A stretch of 64,000 bases of DNA from Glaciibacter superstes DSM 21135 (lineage in GTDB: Bacteria > Actinomycetota > Actinomycetes > Actinomycetales > Microbacteriaceae). The DNA lies in contig NZ_ATWH01000005.1 of the NCBI RefSeq assembly GCF_000421145.1, positions 124,001 through 188,000 on the forward strand, read 5' to 3'. Shown here in pieces: positions 40,709 through 49,596 of the stretch; the first letter of the stretch is position 1, and each line of letters begins with the position of its first letter. The notes below the pieces were generated by a model. The model did no database searches and had not been told where the DNA came from. It saw nothing but the letters and a program-made list of their open reading frames with translations. The position numbers were made by a program, and so were the translations under genes.

Positions 40709-40931
40709 GGTCCGCTGAGCCCCGCCCCGTCGAGCCCCGCCTCGTCGCATCCCCACCCGTCGCACCCCGATCCGTCGTATCCCGACCCGTCGCATCCGTT
40801 CGCCACCTCGCACGCGGTGCACGCCGACCCGCCCGTTTCTGGTCTCAAGCCACGCTGCACAGAGCCGATTCGGGCCGTTCGGCGCCTGTGGCGGGCATGG
40901 ATGGCCCGCCGGGTGCCGCGGGCGTGACGGC

Positions 40932-41663
40932 ATGACCGAGTTCGCCCGGCGCCTCGACGGCGTGCGGATCGCCTACGACTTCTCGCCAGGCGAGAGTCCC
41001 ATCCTGCTCGTGCACGGTTTCGCGTCGACGGCCGCCGTCACCTGGGAGGGCCCTGGCTGGATACGCGCGCTGCAGGACGCCGGGCGTGGGTCGATCCGGC
41101 CGGACCTTCGCGGGCACGGCCGCAGCGACAAGCCGCATCGGCCAGAGGACTATGCGCCCCGCCAACTCGCCGCAGACTTCGTCGCCGTGCTCGACCAGTT
41201 GGAGCTGGAAGAGGTCGATGTCGTCGCCTATTCGATGGGCTCGCGGGTCGCAGCGGCGCTGACGCAGTTGGCGCCGGAACGAGTACGGCGGCTGGTGCTC
41301 GGCGGTGCAGGACCGCTCGAACTGTTCGCCACGTGGAACCTCGACGCCGTGCGCGCGTTCGTCGACCGTGGCACGCTGCCGGCCGATCCGACCATCGCCA
41401 CCGTGCTCGGCGCTGCCATCGACGCGGGTGCAGATCGCGAGGCACTGATGGCGTGCGTGCAGGGTGTTGCCGGCGCGACGCTCGAGGTGACCGCCGGTAT
41501 CCCGACCCTGTATGTGGCCGGTGGTGCAGACTCAATTCCCGACGGTGTCGAGGCGCTCGCCGCCGAACGCGGAGCCCGTTACCTGGAGCTTCCTGGCCGC
41601 ACGCACATCAATGCGCTGACTTCGCGTCAGTTCAAGGACGCCGTGCTCGAGTTCCTGAGCTGA
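40932..41663 (+). CDS. alpha/beta hydrolase
   Basis: 243 residues. LVHGFAST (oxyanion), DLRGHGRSDKP, nucleophile elbow AYSMGSR, GGADSIP (acid) and RTHINAL (His) are in order. It resembles small meta-cleavage-product or ester hydrolases, but it is not on the strand of the neighbouring catabolic cluster and the substrate is unknown. The 223 bp before it contain imperfect CCCGTCGCATCC-like repeats and no supported gene. Confidence 0.88.
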   Translation: MTEFARRLDGVRIAYDFSPGESPILLVHGFASTAAVTWEGPGWIRALQDAGRGSIRPDLRGHGRSDKPHRPEDYAPRQLAADFVAVLDQLELEEVDVVAYSMGSRVAAALTQLAPERVRRLVLGGAGPLELFATWNLDAVRAFVDRGTLPADPTIATVLGAAIDAGADREALMACVQGVAGATLEVTAGIPTLYVAGGADSIPDGVEALAAERGARYLELPGRTHINALTSRQFKDAVLEFLS

Positions 41664-41671
41664 GCTGCGCA

Positions 41672-41770
41672 GGTGGCTAATTCAGGAGACCTCGGGGCGG
41701 CATCCGTTTGCCGTCGCACGGTCTGTGGATGTGATGGCGGTCTGGCGACGGATCTCCTGAGTTAGCCACC
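41672..41770. repeat. family A dispersed palindromic repeat, copy 3
   Basis: 99 bp with ends GGTGGCTAATTCAGGAGA and ATCTCCTGAGTTAGCCACC. The interior shares a GGCATCCGTTxGCCGTCGCAC-like stretch with copy 5. It lies between converging genes. Confidence 0.9.
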
Positions 41771-41827
41771 CGAAGCGCCAACTCGGCGAGGTCGAACAAT
41801 CCCTCGTGGTGAGACCACCCCGCTGCC

Positions 41828-42901
41828 TCAGACCTGGTGCCCGAGCTTGTACTCCGGCTGGGGTTCGCCTTCCCGCGTGTAGGAGAATCCGTCTGCACCG
41901 ATGGTGACGGATTCCTCGGCCGGTTCCTCGCGTTCGACCAGCGTCCGCGGGTTGCCGTCGAGATCCAGCACAGCGGATGCCTCGCTGTACCAGCTCGGAA
42001 CCACCGGCGTGCCCCACCAGTCGCGTCGCTGGTTGTCGTGCACGTCCCAGGTGAGCGTCGGGTTGTCTGGGTCACCGGTGTAGTAGTCGTGCGTGTAGAT
42101 CTCGATGCGGTGTCCGTCTGGGTCGCGCAGGTAGAGGTAGAACGCGTTCGAGACCCCGTGCCGACCCGGCCCGCGCTCGATCTTGTCCGACTCGCGAATG
42201 GCCCCGAGGTGATCACAGATGTGCAGGATCTGGTGCCGTTCGTGCGTCGCGAACGCGATGTGGTGCATCCGTGGGCCGTCTCCGCCGGTCAGAGCGACGT
42301 CGTGCACCGTCGCCTTGCGGTACATCCAGGCGGCGTAGGTTGTGCCCGCTTCGTCCTGGATGTCCTCAGAGACCTTAAAGCCCAGACCCTCGTAGTATCC
42401 GCGGGCGGCGCCGATGTCTGGCGTCATCACGTTGAAGTGGTCGAGCCGCGAGATCGCCCCGGCCCCGTGCACGTCGTAGCGGCGGGTGAACCGCTCCACG
42501 TGCTCGGCCTCGTGGAAGAACTCGATTGGAAAGCCCAACGGGTCTTCCACGCGAACGGATGCCCCGATTCCGCGAGTCGCACCGCTTGCGCGGCGCTCGA
42601 CGCGGCATCCGAGACCCGTGTAATAGTCGGCAGCGAATTCGACGTCTTCCGGCGTGCGCACCCGGTAGGCGAGGGCGGCCAGGGCGGCGACCGGGCCCTT
42701 CCGCAGCACTAACGAGTGGTGCAGGTACTCCTCGAAGGCGCGCAGGTAGATGGCGTCGTCGTCTTCGTGAGTGATGACGAGGCCGAGCACGCCGTGGTAG
42801 AAGGCGCGCGAGGTGGCGAGGTCGGTGACGATCAGCTCGGCATATGCGGCGCGGATGATGTCGGGCGGCGTGGGGTGCGTGCTGGGGTTGGTGGGGCTCA
42901 T
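41828..42901 (-). CDS. hpaD: 3,4-dihydroxyphenylacetate 2,3-dioxygenase
   Basis: 357 residues. Extradiol ring-cleaving enzyme that opens homoprotocatechuate to 5-carboxymethyl-2-hydroxymuconate semialdehyde. Two vicinal-oxygen-chelate domains. Metal ligands fall at His155 (RLDHFN), His214 (RMHHIAF) and Glu267 (HRIEIYTHD), and the acid-base His at 200 (ATVHDVAL); these are the same positions as in the well-studied Brevibacterium fuscum enzyme, so start and identity are secure. GAGGAG precedes the ATG. It is last in the minus-strand catabolic gene run, 115 bp after hpaE. Confidence 0.97.
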   Translation of the reverse strand: MSPTNPSTHPTPPDIIRAAYAELIVTDLATSRAFYHGVLGLVITHEDDDAIYLRAFEEYLHHSLVLRKGPVAALAALAYRVRTPEDVEFAADYYTGLGCRVERRASGATRGIGASVRVEDPLGFPIEFFHEAEHVERFTRRYDVHGAGAISRLDHFNVMTPDIGAARGYYEGLGFKVSEDIQDEAGTTYAAWMYRKATVHDVALTGGDGPRMHHIAFATHERHQILHICDHLGAIRESDKIERGPGRHGVSNAFYLYLRDPDGHRIEIYTHDYYTGDPDNPTLTWDVHDNQRRDWWGTPVVPSWYSEASAVLDLDGNPRTLVEREEPAEESVTIGADGFSYTREGEPQPEYKLGHQV

Positions 42902-43016
42902 GGGGGTGGTCTCCTCATCGAGATGTGGATGTGGTGCAGTGGGTGAAATTAGTCGGAATGGGTGCTGAGGTGTCGCAAAGTGCTCTTCATTGGCGGGAAG
43001 GACGATTTGTGACCCC

Positions 43017-44591
43017 TCACGGTCTCGTTGTCGATGCGCCGAAGCGCGCCGTGTGCACTTCGCCGAGCGTGATGTGCACAGCCTGCTGGTCGGTGTAGAA
43101 GTCGATGGAGCGATAGCCGCCCTCGTGCCCGAGTCCGGATGCCTTCACGCCGCCGAACGGAGTGCGGAGGTCGCGCACATTGTGTGAGTTCAGCCACACC
43201 ATGCCAGCCTCGATCGCCTGCGCGAAGTTGTGGGCGCGGGTCAGGTCGCTGGTCCAGAGGTAGGCCGCGAGGCCGTACTTCACGCCGTTGGCGAGTTCGA
43301 GGGCCTCCTCGTCGGTGTCGAACGGGGTGATGGCCACGACCGGTCCGAAGATCTCCTCCTGGAAGATGCGGGCCGAGGGGGCGACATCCGCGAACACAGT
43401 CGGAGCGACGTAATTGCCCGCCTCGAGGCCGGGAGGCCGTCCGCCGCCGGCCAGCAGCCGGCCCTCTCCCTTGCCGATCTCGACGTAACTCATCACCTTC
43501 TCGTAGTGTTCGGGGTGCACCAGCGCACCGACCTCGGTCGCAGGGTCGTGCGGGTCGCCGACCACGATGTTGCGGGCGCGGGCGGCGTAGCGCTCGCAGA
43601 AGTCGTCGTAGATCGACCGCTCGACCAGGATGCGCGACCCGGCGGTGCAGCGCTCGCCGTTTAGCGAGAACACCCCGAACAGGGTCGAGTCGATGGCCGC
43701 GTCGAGATCGGCGTCGGCGAAAACGATGGCTGGTGACTTGCCGCCGAGCTCCATCGACATGCCTTTGAGGTTGGCGGCGCAGTTGCGGTAGATGGTCTGC
43801 CCCGTCGTGGTCTCACCGGTGAAGGAGATGAGCGGAACATCCGGATGCTTGACCAGCGCGTCGCCTGCTTCTTCGCCGAGCCCGTTGACCAGGTTGAAGA
43901 CCCCGTCGGGCACACCGGCCTCTCGAAAGATCTCGGCCCACAGGCTCGCGGAGAGCGGCGTGAATTCGGCAGGCTTCAGCACCACAGTGCAGCCGGAGGC
44001 CAGTGCGGGTGCGAGCTTCCAGCTCTCCAGCATGAACGGCGTGTTCCAGGGCGTGATGAGGCCGGCGACGCCGACCGGCTTGCGGTTGACGTAGTTGACC
44101 TGCCGGCCGGGCACCTTGTAGGTGTCGTCGGCCTGCGCCACGATGAGGTCGGCGAAGAAGCGGAAGTTCTCGGCCGCACGCTGCGCCTGCCCGAGCGCCT
44201 GGGTGATCGGTAGGCCGGTGTCGAAGCACTCCAGTTCGGCGAGCCTGGCATCCTGCGCCTCGACCGCGTCGGCGATGCGGTTCAGCACGCGGGCGCGCGC
44301 TCGCGGCAGCATCCGTGGCCATGGGCCATTGTCGAATGCGTCCTTCGCCGCGGCGACCGCCAGGTCGATGTCGGCCTGCTTCCCTGCGGCAGCCGTCACG
44401 TAGGTCTGGTTCGAAACGGGGTCGAGCACATCGAACGTCGTACCATCAACGCTGTCGACGAACTGCCCACCGATGAAGTGACGGATGCTGGTGGGCAGGT
44501 TCTCCGGAACGTGGTGCGCTGACTGTGTGGTCGCCAGTGGGGTGCCGGCCGGCACGGTGGCGGAGGTCTCTGCTGGGATGTCGGAGGCCAC
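43017..44591 (-). CDS. hpaE: 5-carboxymethyl-2-hydroxymuconate semialdehyde dehydrogenase
   Basis: 524 residues, aldehyde dehydrogenase superfamily. Catalytic Cys315 in FSLNGERCTAGSR and Glu281 in SMELGGKSP; NAD site motifs ITPWNTPF and SFTGETTTGQ. It oxidises the ring-cleavage product of HpaD to the dicarboxylic acid. The N-terminus has about 35 extra Ala/Thr/Pro residues before the IGGQFV strand. The start is GTG 44591, two bases from the stop of the upstream aldolase gene, so both are co-translated. Confidence 0.94.
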   Translation of the reverse strand: MASDIPAETSATVPAGTPLATTQSAHHVPENLPTSIRHFIGGQFVDSVDGTTFDVLDPVSNQTYVTAAAGKQADIDLAVAAAKDAFDNGPWPRMLPRARARVLNRIADAVEAQDARLAELECFDTGLPITQALGQAQRAAENFRFFADLIVAQADDTYKVPGRQVNYVNRKPVGVAGLITPWNTPFMLESWKLAPALASGCTVVLKPAEFTPLSASLWAEIFREAGVPDGVFNLVNGLGEEAGDALVKHPDVPLISFTGETTTGQTIYRNCAANLKGMSMELGGKSPAIVFADADLDAAIDSTLFGVFSLNGERCTAGSRILVERSIYDDFCERYAARARNIVVGDPHDPATEVGALVHPEHYEKVMSYVEIGKGEGRLLAGGGRPPGLEAGNYVAPTVFADVAPSARIFQEEIFGPVVAITPFDTDEEALELANGVKYGLAAYLWTSDLTRAHNFAQAIEAGMVWLNSHNVRDLRTPFGGVKASGLGHEGGYRSIDFYTDQQAVHITLGEVHTARFGASTTRP

Positions 44592-44593
44592 GG

Positions 44594-45625
44594 TTAGAGT
44601 CCCTTCATGGTGGTAGTCGCAGTTGAACTCGTCGCGTCTGACGGTGTCTTGTCAGCCTTGTCAGCCATGTCAGAGGAGGCCGTGTCGGTGGGAACCGTGA
44701 AACCCTCCGGCGAGGTGAGGAACCGTTCGCCCGCGCTCAGTAGCGTGCGGATTTGCGCGAGTCCGGCATCCGTCGGCGTGATCAGGGGAGGGCGCACGTA
44801 GCCAGACGCGATGAGGCCGCGCTGCTCGAGCACCCATTTGCCCGGTGCCGGGTTGGTTTCGACGAAGAGCAGGTCGACGAGCGGGTGGAGCCCGTAATGG
44901 ATCTCTCGGGCACGGGCGAAGTCGCCGGCCTCCCAGGCCTCGAACATCTCGGCCACCGCCGCCGGCGCGATGTTCGCCGTCGCGCTGACGAAGCCGGCCC
45001 CACCAAGCGCCATCAGCGGCAGGCAGAGCAATTCGATGCCGCTCCAGACCAGCAGGTCTGGTCCGCAGAGGTGCAGCACGCGCGAGAAGTGCTCGAAGTC
45101 CTTCGTGGTTTCCTTGACGCCGACGAAGTTGTCGAGGTCGCGGTACAGGCGGGCGATGGTCTCCGGATTGATGTCCACCGCTGTACGGCTGGGCACGTTG
45201 TAGGCGACGATCGGCAGGTCTGGGAACTCTTCAGCGACCGTCTTGTACCAGACGTAGAGCGCTTCCTGGGTCGGGCGAGCGTAGTACGGCGTGATGATGA
45301 GAGCGGCGTCGATGCCGGCGTCCCGTGCAGCAGCGGTGAGTTCGAGAGTCTCGTCGAGCTTGGCCGAACCGGTGCCAGGCATGAATGGCACCCGGTCGTC
45401 GATCGCGGCGGCCACGGTTCGAATGGCCTCGGCGCGTTCGGCGATGGTTTGCGCGCTCGGTTCACCGGTTGAGCCGCCGATCGAGATTCCGTGCGACCCG
45501 GATGCCAGTTGCCAGTTCACCAGGTTCGCCAGGCCGGCGTGGTCGACTGCTCCATCGGCGGTGAAAGGGGTCATCAGGGGGGCGATGGAGCCGCGTATTG
45601 CGGCCGGATTGCTGCGGAACTTCAT
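44594..45625 (-). CDS. DapA-family aldolase, probably of the aromatic pathway
   Basis: 343 residues. Class I (Schiff-base) aldolase fold of dihydrodipicolinate synthase: GGSTGEP, PYYARPTQEALYVWYK, YNVPSRTAV (the conserved Tyr) and Lys171 in FVGVKETTKD as the Schiff-base residue. It does not look like a housekeeping DapA because it lies between hpaE and the regulator. No HpaI-type class II aldolase is in the cluster, so I infer that it could split 2-keto-4-hydroxypimelate to pyruvate and succinic semialdehyde. A Ser/Thr/Asp-rich tail of about 35 residues follows the fold. It overlaps the GntR gene by 4 bp. Confidence 0.82.
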   Translation of the reverse strand: MKFRSNPAAIRGSIAPLMTPFTADGAVDHAGLANLVNWQLASGSHGISIGGSTGEPSAQTIAERAEAIRTVAAAIDDRVPFMPGTGSAKLDETLELTAAARDAGIDAALIITPYYARPTQEALYVWYKTVAEEFPDLPIVAYNVPSRTAVDINPETIARLYRDLDNFVGVKETTKDFEHFSRVLHLCGPDLLVWSGIELLCLPLMALGGAGFVSATANIAPAAVAEMFEAWEAGDFARAREIHYGLHPLVDLLFVETNPAPGKWVLEQRGLIASGYVRPPLITPTDAGLAQIRTLLSAGERFLTSPEGFTVPTDTASSDMADKADKTPSDATSSTATTTMKGL

Positions 45626-46353
45626 TGGTCGGCGCCTTTCTGGGCTGGAGCGTTGGCCTGTGCCTGCTGCGCGAGGAACGCGTCGAGGGTGGCGAGACGG
45701 TGGTTGCGGGCGGAGAGTTCGATCTGTAACGCGTCGGCACCGCCGGTGATGAGGTCGAGCAATGCCGAGTGCTCAGCGACGGACTCGCGTGCCCGACCGG
45801 GAACGAAGCTGAAGGTCGACTCGCGCAGGGCGCGGAGCCGGTTCCAGCCGCGGTGGACGAGATCGAGGATGTGCGGATTCGGGCAGGCCTCGAACAAGAC
45901 GGAGTGGAACTCGAGGTTGAGTCTCGTGAAGCTGGCCGGGTCGAAGTGCGCGAGGGTGTCGGCCATCTCGTCGTTGATCTCGCGCGCCCGCCGCAGAGCG
46001 TCGACGGAGATCAGCGGCGCGGCCATGGCTGTCGCCGCGCCCTCCACCAGGCTGAGCGTCTGCATCGTGATCTCGTACTCGCGCGGGTCGATCATCGCCA
46101 CCTGGGCGCCGATGTTGCGCTCGAAGGTCACCATGCCCTCTGCCTCGAGCATCCGGATCGCCTCGCGCACCGGAACAACGCTGACACCGAGCTCCTTCGC
46201 GATCTGGCCGAGCACCAGCCGGTAACCGGGGGAGTAGCTGCCGTCGGCGATGCGGGCCTTGACCCACTGGTAGGCGGCTTGGGACTTGCTCAGCCCCCGC
46301 TGGTCCTGGGTCGGTCGAAGGGTCGAAGCGTCGGGAGCTACTTCTCCAGCCAT
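45622..46353 (-). CDS. GntR/FadR-family regulator of the aromatic cluster
   Basis: 243 residues. N-terminal winged helix (about 25-95: ARIADGSYSPGYRLVLGQIAKELGVSVVPVREAIRMLEAEGMV) and a C-terminal FCD ligand domain with the His/Asp metal-site pattern (NLEFHSVLFEA, ESVAEHSALLD, SARNHRL). It overlaps the upstream fusion-enzyme gene by 16 bp and the aldolase gene by 4 bp, so it belongs to the operon it probably represses. The likely operator is the dyad at 47844-47863. Confidence 0.9.
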   Translation of the reverse strand: MAGEVAPDASTLRPTQDQRGLSKSQAAYQWVKARIADGSYSPGYRLVLGQIAKELGVSVVPVREAIRMLEAEGMVTFERNIGAQVAMIDPREYEITMQTLSLVEGAATAMAAPLISVDALRRAREINDEMADTLAHFDPASFTRLNLEFHSVLFEACPNPHILDLVHRGWNRLRALRESTFSFVPGRARESVAEHSALLDLITGGADALQIELSARNHRLATLDAFLAQQAQANAPAQKGADQ

Positions 46354-47804
46354 GCGCGGTACCTCGCCTTCCAGTCGGCGTTCATCGGGTAGAGCCCGTC
46401 GACGCTCTCGCCGGCCGCGACCATCTCGGCGATGAACGTCTCTTCACGCTCCTGTTCGATCGCGGCGTCGACAACCTCTTCGAGCAGGTGCGGGGGAATG
46501 ACCAGCAACCCGTCCGCATCGCCGACGATGACGTCGCCCGGCTGCACGGCTGCACCACCGCAAGCGATGGTGAGGTCGGTGTCCCACGGCACGTGGCGAC
46601 GGCCGAGCACAGCGGGGTGCGCACCGGCGTGATACGTCGGGATGCCGAGGGCGGCAACCGCGGCCAGGTCGCGAACCCCGCCATCCGTCACGATCCCGGC
46701 AGCACCCTGCACCTGCGCGCGGAGGGCCAGGATGTCGCCGACGGTGCCGGTTCCGCGCTCGCCGCGGGCCTCCATCACCAGTACGTCACCGGGCCCGAGG
46801 GCGTCGAAGGCACGCTTCTGCGCGTTGTAGCCTCCTCCGTGCGAGTCGAAGAGGTCTTCGCGGCCCGGAATGAACCGCAGCGTGCGCGCGCGGCCCACCA
46901 TTCGTTCGGTGGGTCGGGTTGAGGCCAGCCCATCGATCGAAACGTTGTTGAGCCCGCGCTTCCGCAATTGCGAACTGAGGGTGGCGGTGCCGACGGAGTT
47001 GATCTTCGCTGTGAGTTCCTCGGTCAACGCGAACGCCGGAGGCTCGACAGGCGGGCCCGCCTTGGTGGGCGAGCCCCACGCATCCGCCCGCTGTGCGTCG
47101 TCGACCTTCGGCTGGGCCCCGTATGGCGCCATCGGCACGGTTCCCTGGGTGACGGGGGTGACCAGTCTCCCGGTCGTCGGTGCGCCAGGGGCGGTTGGAG
47201 CGTCGACCTCGACCTCGACGGTGTCGCCCGGCTGCACGACAGAGGACCCGGCCGGTGTTCCGGTGAGGATGATGTCGCCGGCTTCCAGCGTCATCAGCTG
47301 GGAGAGGTCGGCGATCAGCCGCTCGAAGGGGAAGACGAGGTCTGCCGTTGTGTCGTCCTGCACCAATTCGCCATTGACCCAGGTGCGCACGCGCAGGGCG
47401 GCAGGGTCGACATCCGTGGCCGCAATCACCCTCGAACCGAGCGGGGTGAACCCGTCGCCGCCCTTCGACCGCAGGTTCGACCCTTTGTCGGCATGGCGCA
47501 GGTCGTACACGCCGAAATCGTTGGCGGCGGTGAGGCCGGAGACTGCGGCCCAGGCGTCTTCCGGCTCAACACGACGGATGCTGCGCCCGATGATCAGGGC
47601 GATCTCACCCTCGAAGGCGAGCAGTTCCGTGTCAGCTGGGCGCTCAATCGGAGTGCCGGAGACGCTCAACGAGGTGCTCGGCTTGAGGAAATACGATGGC
47701 TGCTCCGGCACCCGACCGCGCTGCGCCATGCGGGAGGGATAGTTCAGATGCACGGCGATGATCTTGCCCGGCCGAGCCTGTTGCGGGTGTTGTCCCTGCG
47801 TCAT
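46338..47804 (-). CDS. FAH-domain and RraA-domain fusion enzyme
   Basis: 488 residues. Residues about 1-215 are a fumarylacetoacetate-hydrolase fold as in HpaG: FEGEIALIIG, AANDFGVYDLRHADKGSNLRSKGGDGFTPLG, and GDIILTGTPAGS. Residues about 265-488 are an RraA/HMG-aldolase fold: STRPTERMVGRARTLRF, GDVLVMEARGERGTGTVGDILA and GIVTDGGVRD. The linker is Pro/Ala/Thr-rich. FAH domains of HpaG decarboxylate and isomerise 5-oxo-pent-3-ene-1,2,5-tricarboxylate; RraA-type enzymes are oxaloacetate decarboxylases or pyruvate aldolases. The division of labour here is inferred. GAGGAGAG precedes ATG 47804; first gene of the operon. Confidence 0.88.
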   Translation of the reverse strand: MTQGQHPQQARPGKIIAVHLNYPSRMAQRGRVPEQPSYFLKPSTSLSVSGTPIERPADTELLAFEGEIALIIGRSIRRVEPEDAWAAVSGLTAANDFGVYDLRHADKGSNLRSKGGDGFTPLGSRVIAATDVDPAALRVRTWVNGELVQDDTTADLVFPFERLIADLSQLMTLEAGDIILTGTPAGSSVVQPGDTVEVEVDAPTAPGAPTTGRLVTPVTQGTVPMAPYGAQPKVDDAQRADAWGSPTKAGPPVEPPAFALTEELTAKINSVGTATLSSQLRKRGLNNVSIDGLASTRPTERMVGRARTLRFIPGREDLFDSHGGGYNAQKRAFDALGPGDVLVMEARGERGTGTVGDILALRAQVQGAAGIVTDGGVRDLAAVAALGIPTYHAGAHPAVLGRRHVPWDTDLTIACGGAAVQPGDVIVGDADGLLVIPPHLLEEVVDAAIEQEREETFIAEMVAAGESVDGLYPMNADWKARYRAWLEK

Positions 47805-47843
47805 GCCACTCTCCTCGCACCGTTGCGGTTGAATCGTTGCGTT

Positions 47844-47863
47844 CGTATTTCAAATGATATACG
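47844..47863. promoter_or_regulatory. GntR-type operator between the divergent catabolic promoters
   Basis: CGTATTTCAAATGATATACG is an imperfect palindrome (CGTAT n TCA nn TGA n ATACG, 16 of 20 bases symmetric), of the length and AT-rich centre expected for FadR/HpaR-like regulators. It lies 40 bp before the fusion gene and 73 bp before the transporter gene. Confidence 0.75.
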
Positions 47864-47936
47864 ATCTTGCCTATTCCGCAAGGCGCCCATTCACCCGGCC
47901 GATCGGATTCCGCCGTGACGAAGGAGTCAGAAACAG

Positions 47937-49307
47937 ATGTCTGCAGTATCGGTCACCCAACCCGCCAGCAAACTGTCGTCGGATCGCAGGCGGGTAGCGT
48001 TCGCCACCGTCATCGGCACCACGATCGAGTGGTACGACTTCTTCCTCTACGCCAGCGCCGCCGGCCTGATCTTCGCCGAGTTGTTCTTCAAGCCGGCAGG
48101 CCCGCAGATCGCCATCCTGCTCTCCTTCGGCTCGGTGGGCGTCAGCTTCCTGTTCCGTCCGCTTGGAGCGTTCCTCGCCGGGCATTTCGGAGACAAGATC
48201 GGGCGGCGCGCCATGCTGGTGCTCACACTGATCCTGATGGGCTCGGCGACGACCCTCATCGGCGTGCTGCCGACCTACTCGCAGATCGGGGTGGCCGCAC
48301 CGGTCATCCTCCTGCTGCTGCGCATCCTGCAGGGCATCTCGACCGGCGGTGAGTGGGGCGGCGCGGTGCTGATGGCCGTCGAGCACGCGCCGAACGACAA
48401 GCGCGGACGTTACGGCGCCTTCCCGCAGATCGGCGTGCCGATCGGCCTCCTCCTGGCCTCCGGTGTGCTCGCGCTGATGACCGGCGTGATCTCACCTGGA
48501 GCGGCCTTCCTCGAGTGGGGCTGGCGCATCCCGTTCCTGCTCAGCTTTGTGTTGATCATCGTCGGCTACGTCGTGCGCCGCAGCGTCGATGAGAGCCCGG
48601 TGTTCAAGGAGATCGCGAAGCGCAAAGAGCAGACCAGGGTTCCGATCGTCAAACTGTTCCGCAACCACTGGCTGCTGGTGATCCTCGCAGCGCTCACCTT
48701 CGCCGGCAACAATGCCGCCGGCTACATGACAACGGGTGGCTACATCCAGAACTACGCGACAGATCCGAACGGGTTCGTCGGCATGGAACGCACACCGGTG
48801 CTGCTGGCGGTGACCGGCTCCGCCGTGGTCTGGCTGGCCATGACCTGGATCGCCGGAGGAGTCTCAGACCGAATCGGCAGGCGCAACACCTACATCATCG
48901 GCTGGATCGTGCAGCTCGTGACCGTGTTCATGCTGTTCCCCCTGGTGAACACGGGCAACGTCTGGCTGCTGTTCCTCGGGCTCTCGCTGTTCACCATCGG
49001 CAACGGCTTCACCTACGGGCAGCAGGCGGCCTACTTCACCGAGCTGTTCCCGGCGTCGATCCGGTATTCGGGAGTCTCGATCACCTACGCGCTCGGCGCG
49101 ATCCTCGGCGGCGCGTTCGCACCTACCATCGCCACCTGGCTCGTGCAGCAGACCGGCACCGCAACATCCGTCGCCTTCTACATCGCCACCGTGACGCTGA
49201 TTGCCTTCGGTGCCACGCTGCTGCTGCGCGACCGCACCGGCATACCGCTCGGGCCCGACAATGAGGCGGAGCAGGCGCGGGGCCAGATCGTCGGCATGGC
49301 CAGGTGA
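47937..49307 (+). CDS. MFS transporter, metabolite:H+ symporter type
   Basis: 456 residues, 12 membrane helices. Family marks: TIEWYDFFLYASAAGLIF at the first helix, GHFGDKIGRRAML (loop 2-3 motif), LLRILQGISTGGEWGGA and a second-half GGVSDRIGRRN motif. Members take up organic acids with protons. Its divergent position to the HPA operon, with a shared operator, implies uptake of 4-hydroxyphenylacetate, homoprotocatechuate or a related acid. AAGGAG at 47921-47926 precedes ATG 47937. Confidence 0.92.
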   Translation: MSAVSVTQPASKLSSDRRRVAFATVIGTTIEWYDFFLYASAAGLIFAELFFKPAGPQIAILLSFGSVGVSFLFRPLGAFLAGHFGDKIGRRAMLVLTLILMGSATTLIGVLPTYSQIGVAAPVILLLLRILQGISTGGEWGGAVLMAVEHAPNDKRGRYGAFPQIGVPIGLLLASGVLALMTGVISPGAAFLEWGWRIPFLLSFVLIIVGYVVRRSVDESPVFKEIAKRKEQTRVPIVKLFRNHWLLVILAALTFAGNNAAGYMTTGGYIQNYATDPNGFVGMERTPVLLAVTGSAVVWLAMTWIAGGVSDRIGRRNTYIIGWIVQLVTVFMLFPLVNTGNVWLLFLGLSLFTIGNGFTYGQQAAYFTELFPASIRYSGVSITYALGAILGGAFAPTIATWLVQQTGTATSVAFYIATVTLIAFGATLLLRDRTGIPLGPDNEAEQARGQIVGMAR

Positions 49308-49353
49308 CGGATGCCCGTGGCACCGGTCCGCTCGGAACGCAGTGCTACCAGAG

Positions 49354-49359
49354 TAGGAT
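49354..49359 (+). promoter_or_regulatory. -10 box of a probable leaderless promoter (antitoxin gene)
   Basis: TAGGAT, 6 nt before ATG 49366. Confidence 0.55.
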
Positions 49360-49365
49360 AGGGGT

Positions 49366-49596
49366 ATGAAACTGAGTATCAGCCTTCCGGAAGAAGACGT
49401 CGCCGTTCTCGACGACTTCGCACGCGCGGCTGGACTGGCGTCGAGGTCGGCAGCAGTGTTGTACGCAATCCGGAAGCTGCGATTGCCCGAACTTGAGCAG
49501 GACTATTCCGCAGCCTGGGACGAATGGGAGTCCGCTGGCGAACAGACGTCGTGGGATGTCACCGCGTCCGACGGGTTGCCTGATGCGGCGCGGTGA
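49366..49596 (+). CDS. ribbon-helix-helix antitoxin, MazE-like
   Basis: 76 residues. MKLSISLPEEDVAVLDDFARAAGLASRSAAVLYAIRKL is a ribbon-helix-helix DNA-binding fold; the acidic C-terminus (DYSAAWDEWESAGEQ) would wrap and block the toxin. It overlaps the toxin gene by 14 bp, antitoxin first, the normal order. It would bind its own promoter; leaderless start is likely. Confidence 0.88.
   Translation: MKLSISLPEEDVAVLDDFARAAGLASRSAAVLYAIRKLRLPELEQDYSAAWDEWESAGEQTSWDVTASDGLPDAAR

Noticed and set aside
40705..40935. Possible 76-residue protein between pncA and the hydrolase gene
   Set aside because: It is built of imperfect CCCGTCGCATCC-type repeats, giving a Pro/Arg/Val-rich string without a ribosome-binding site.
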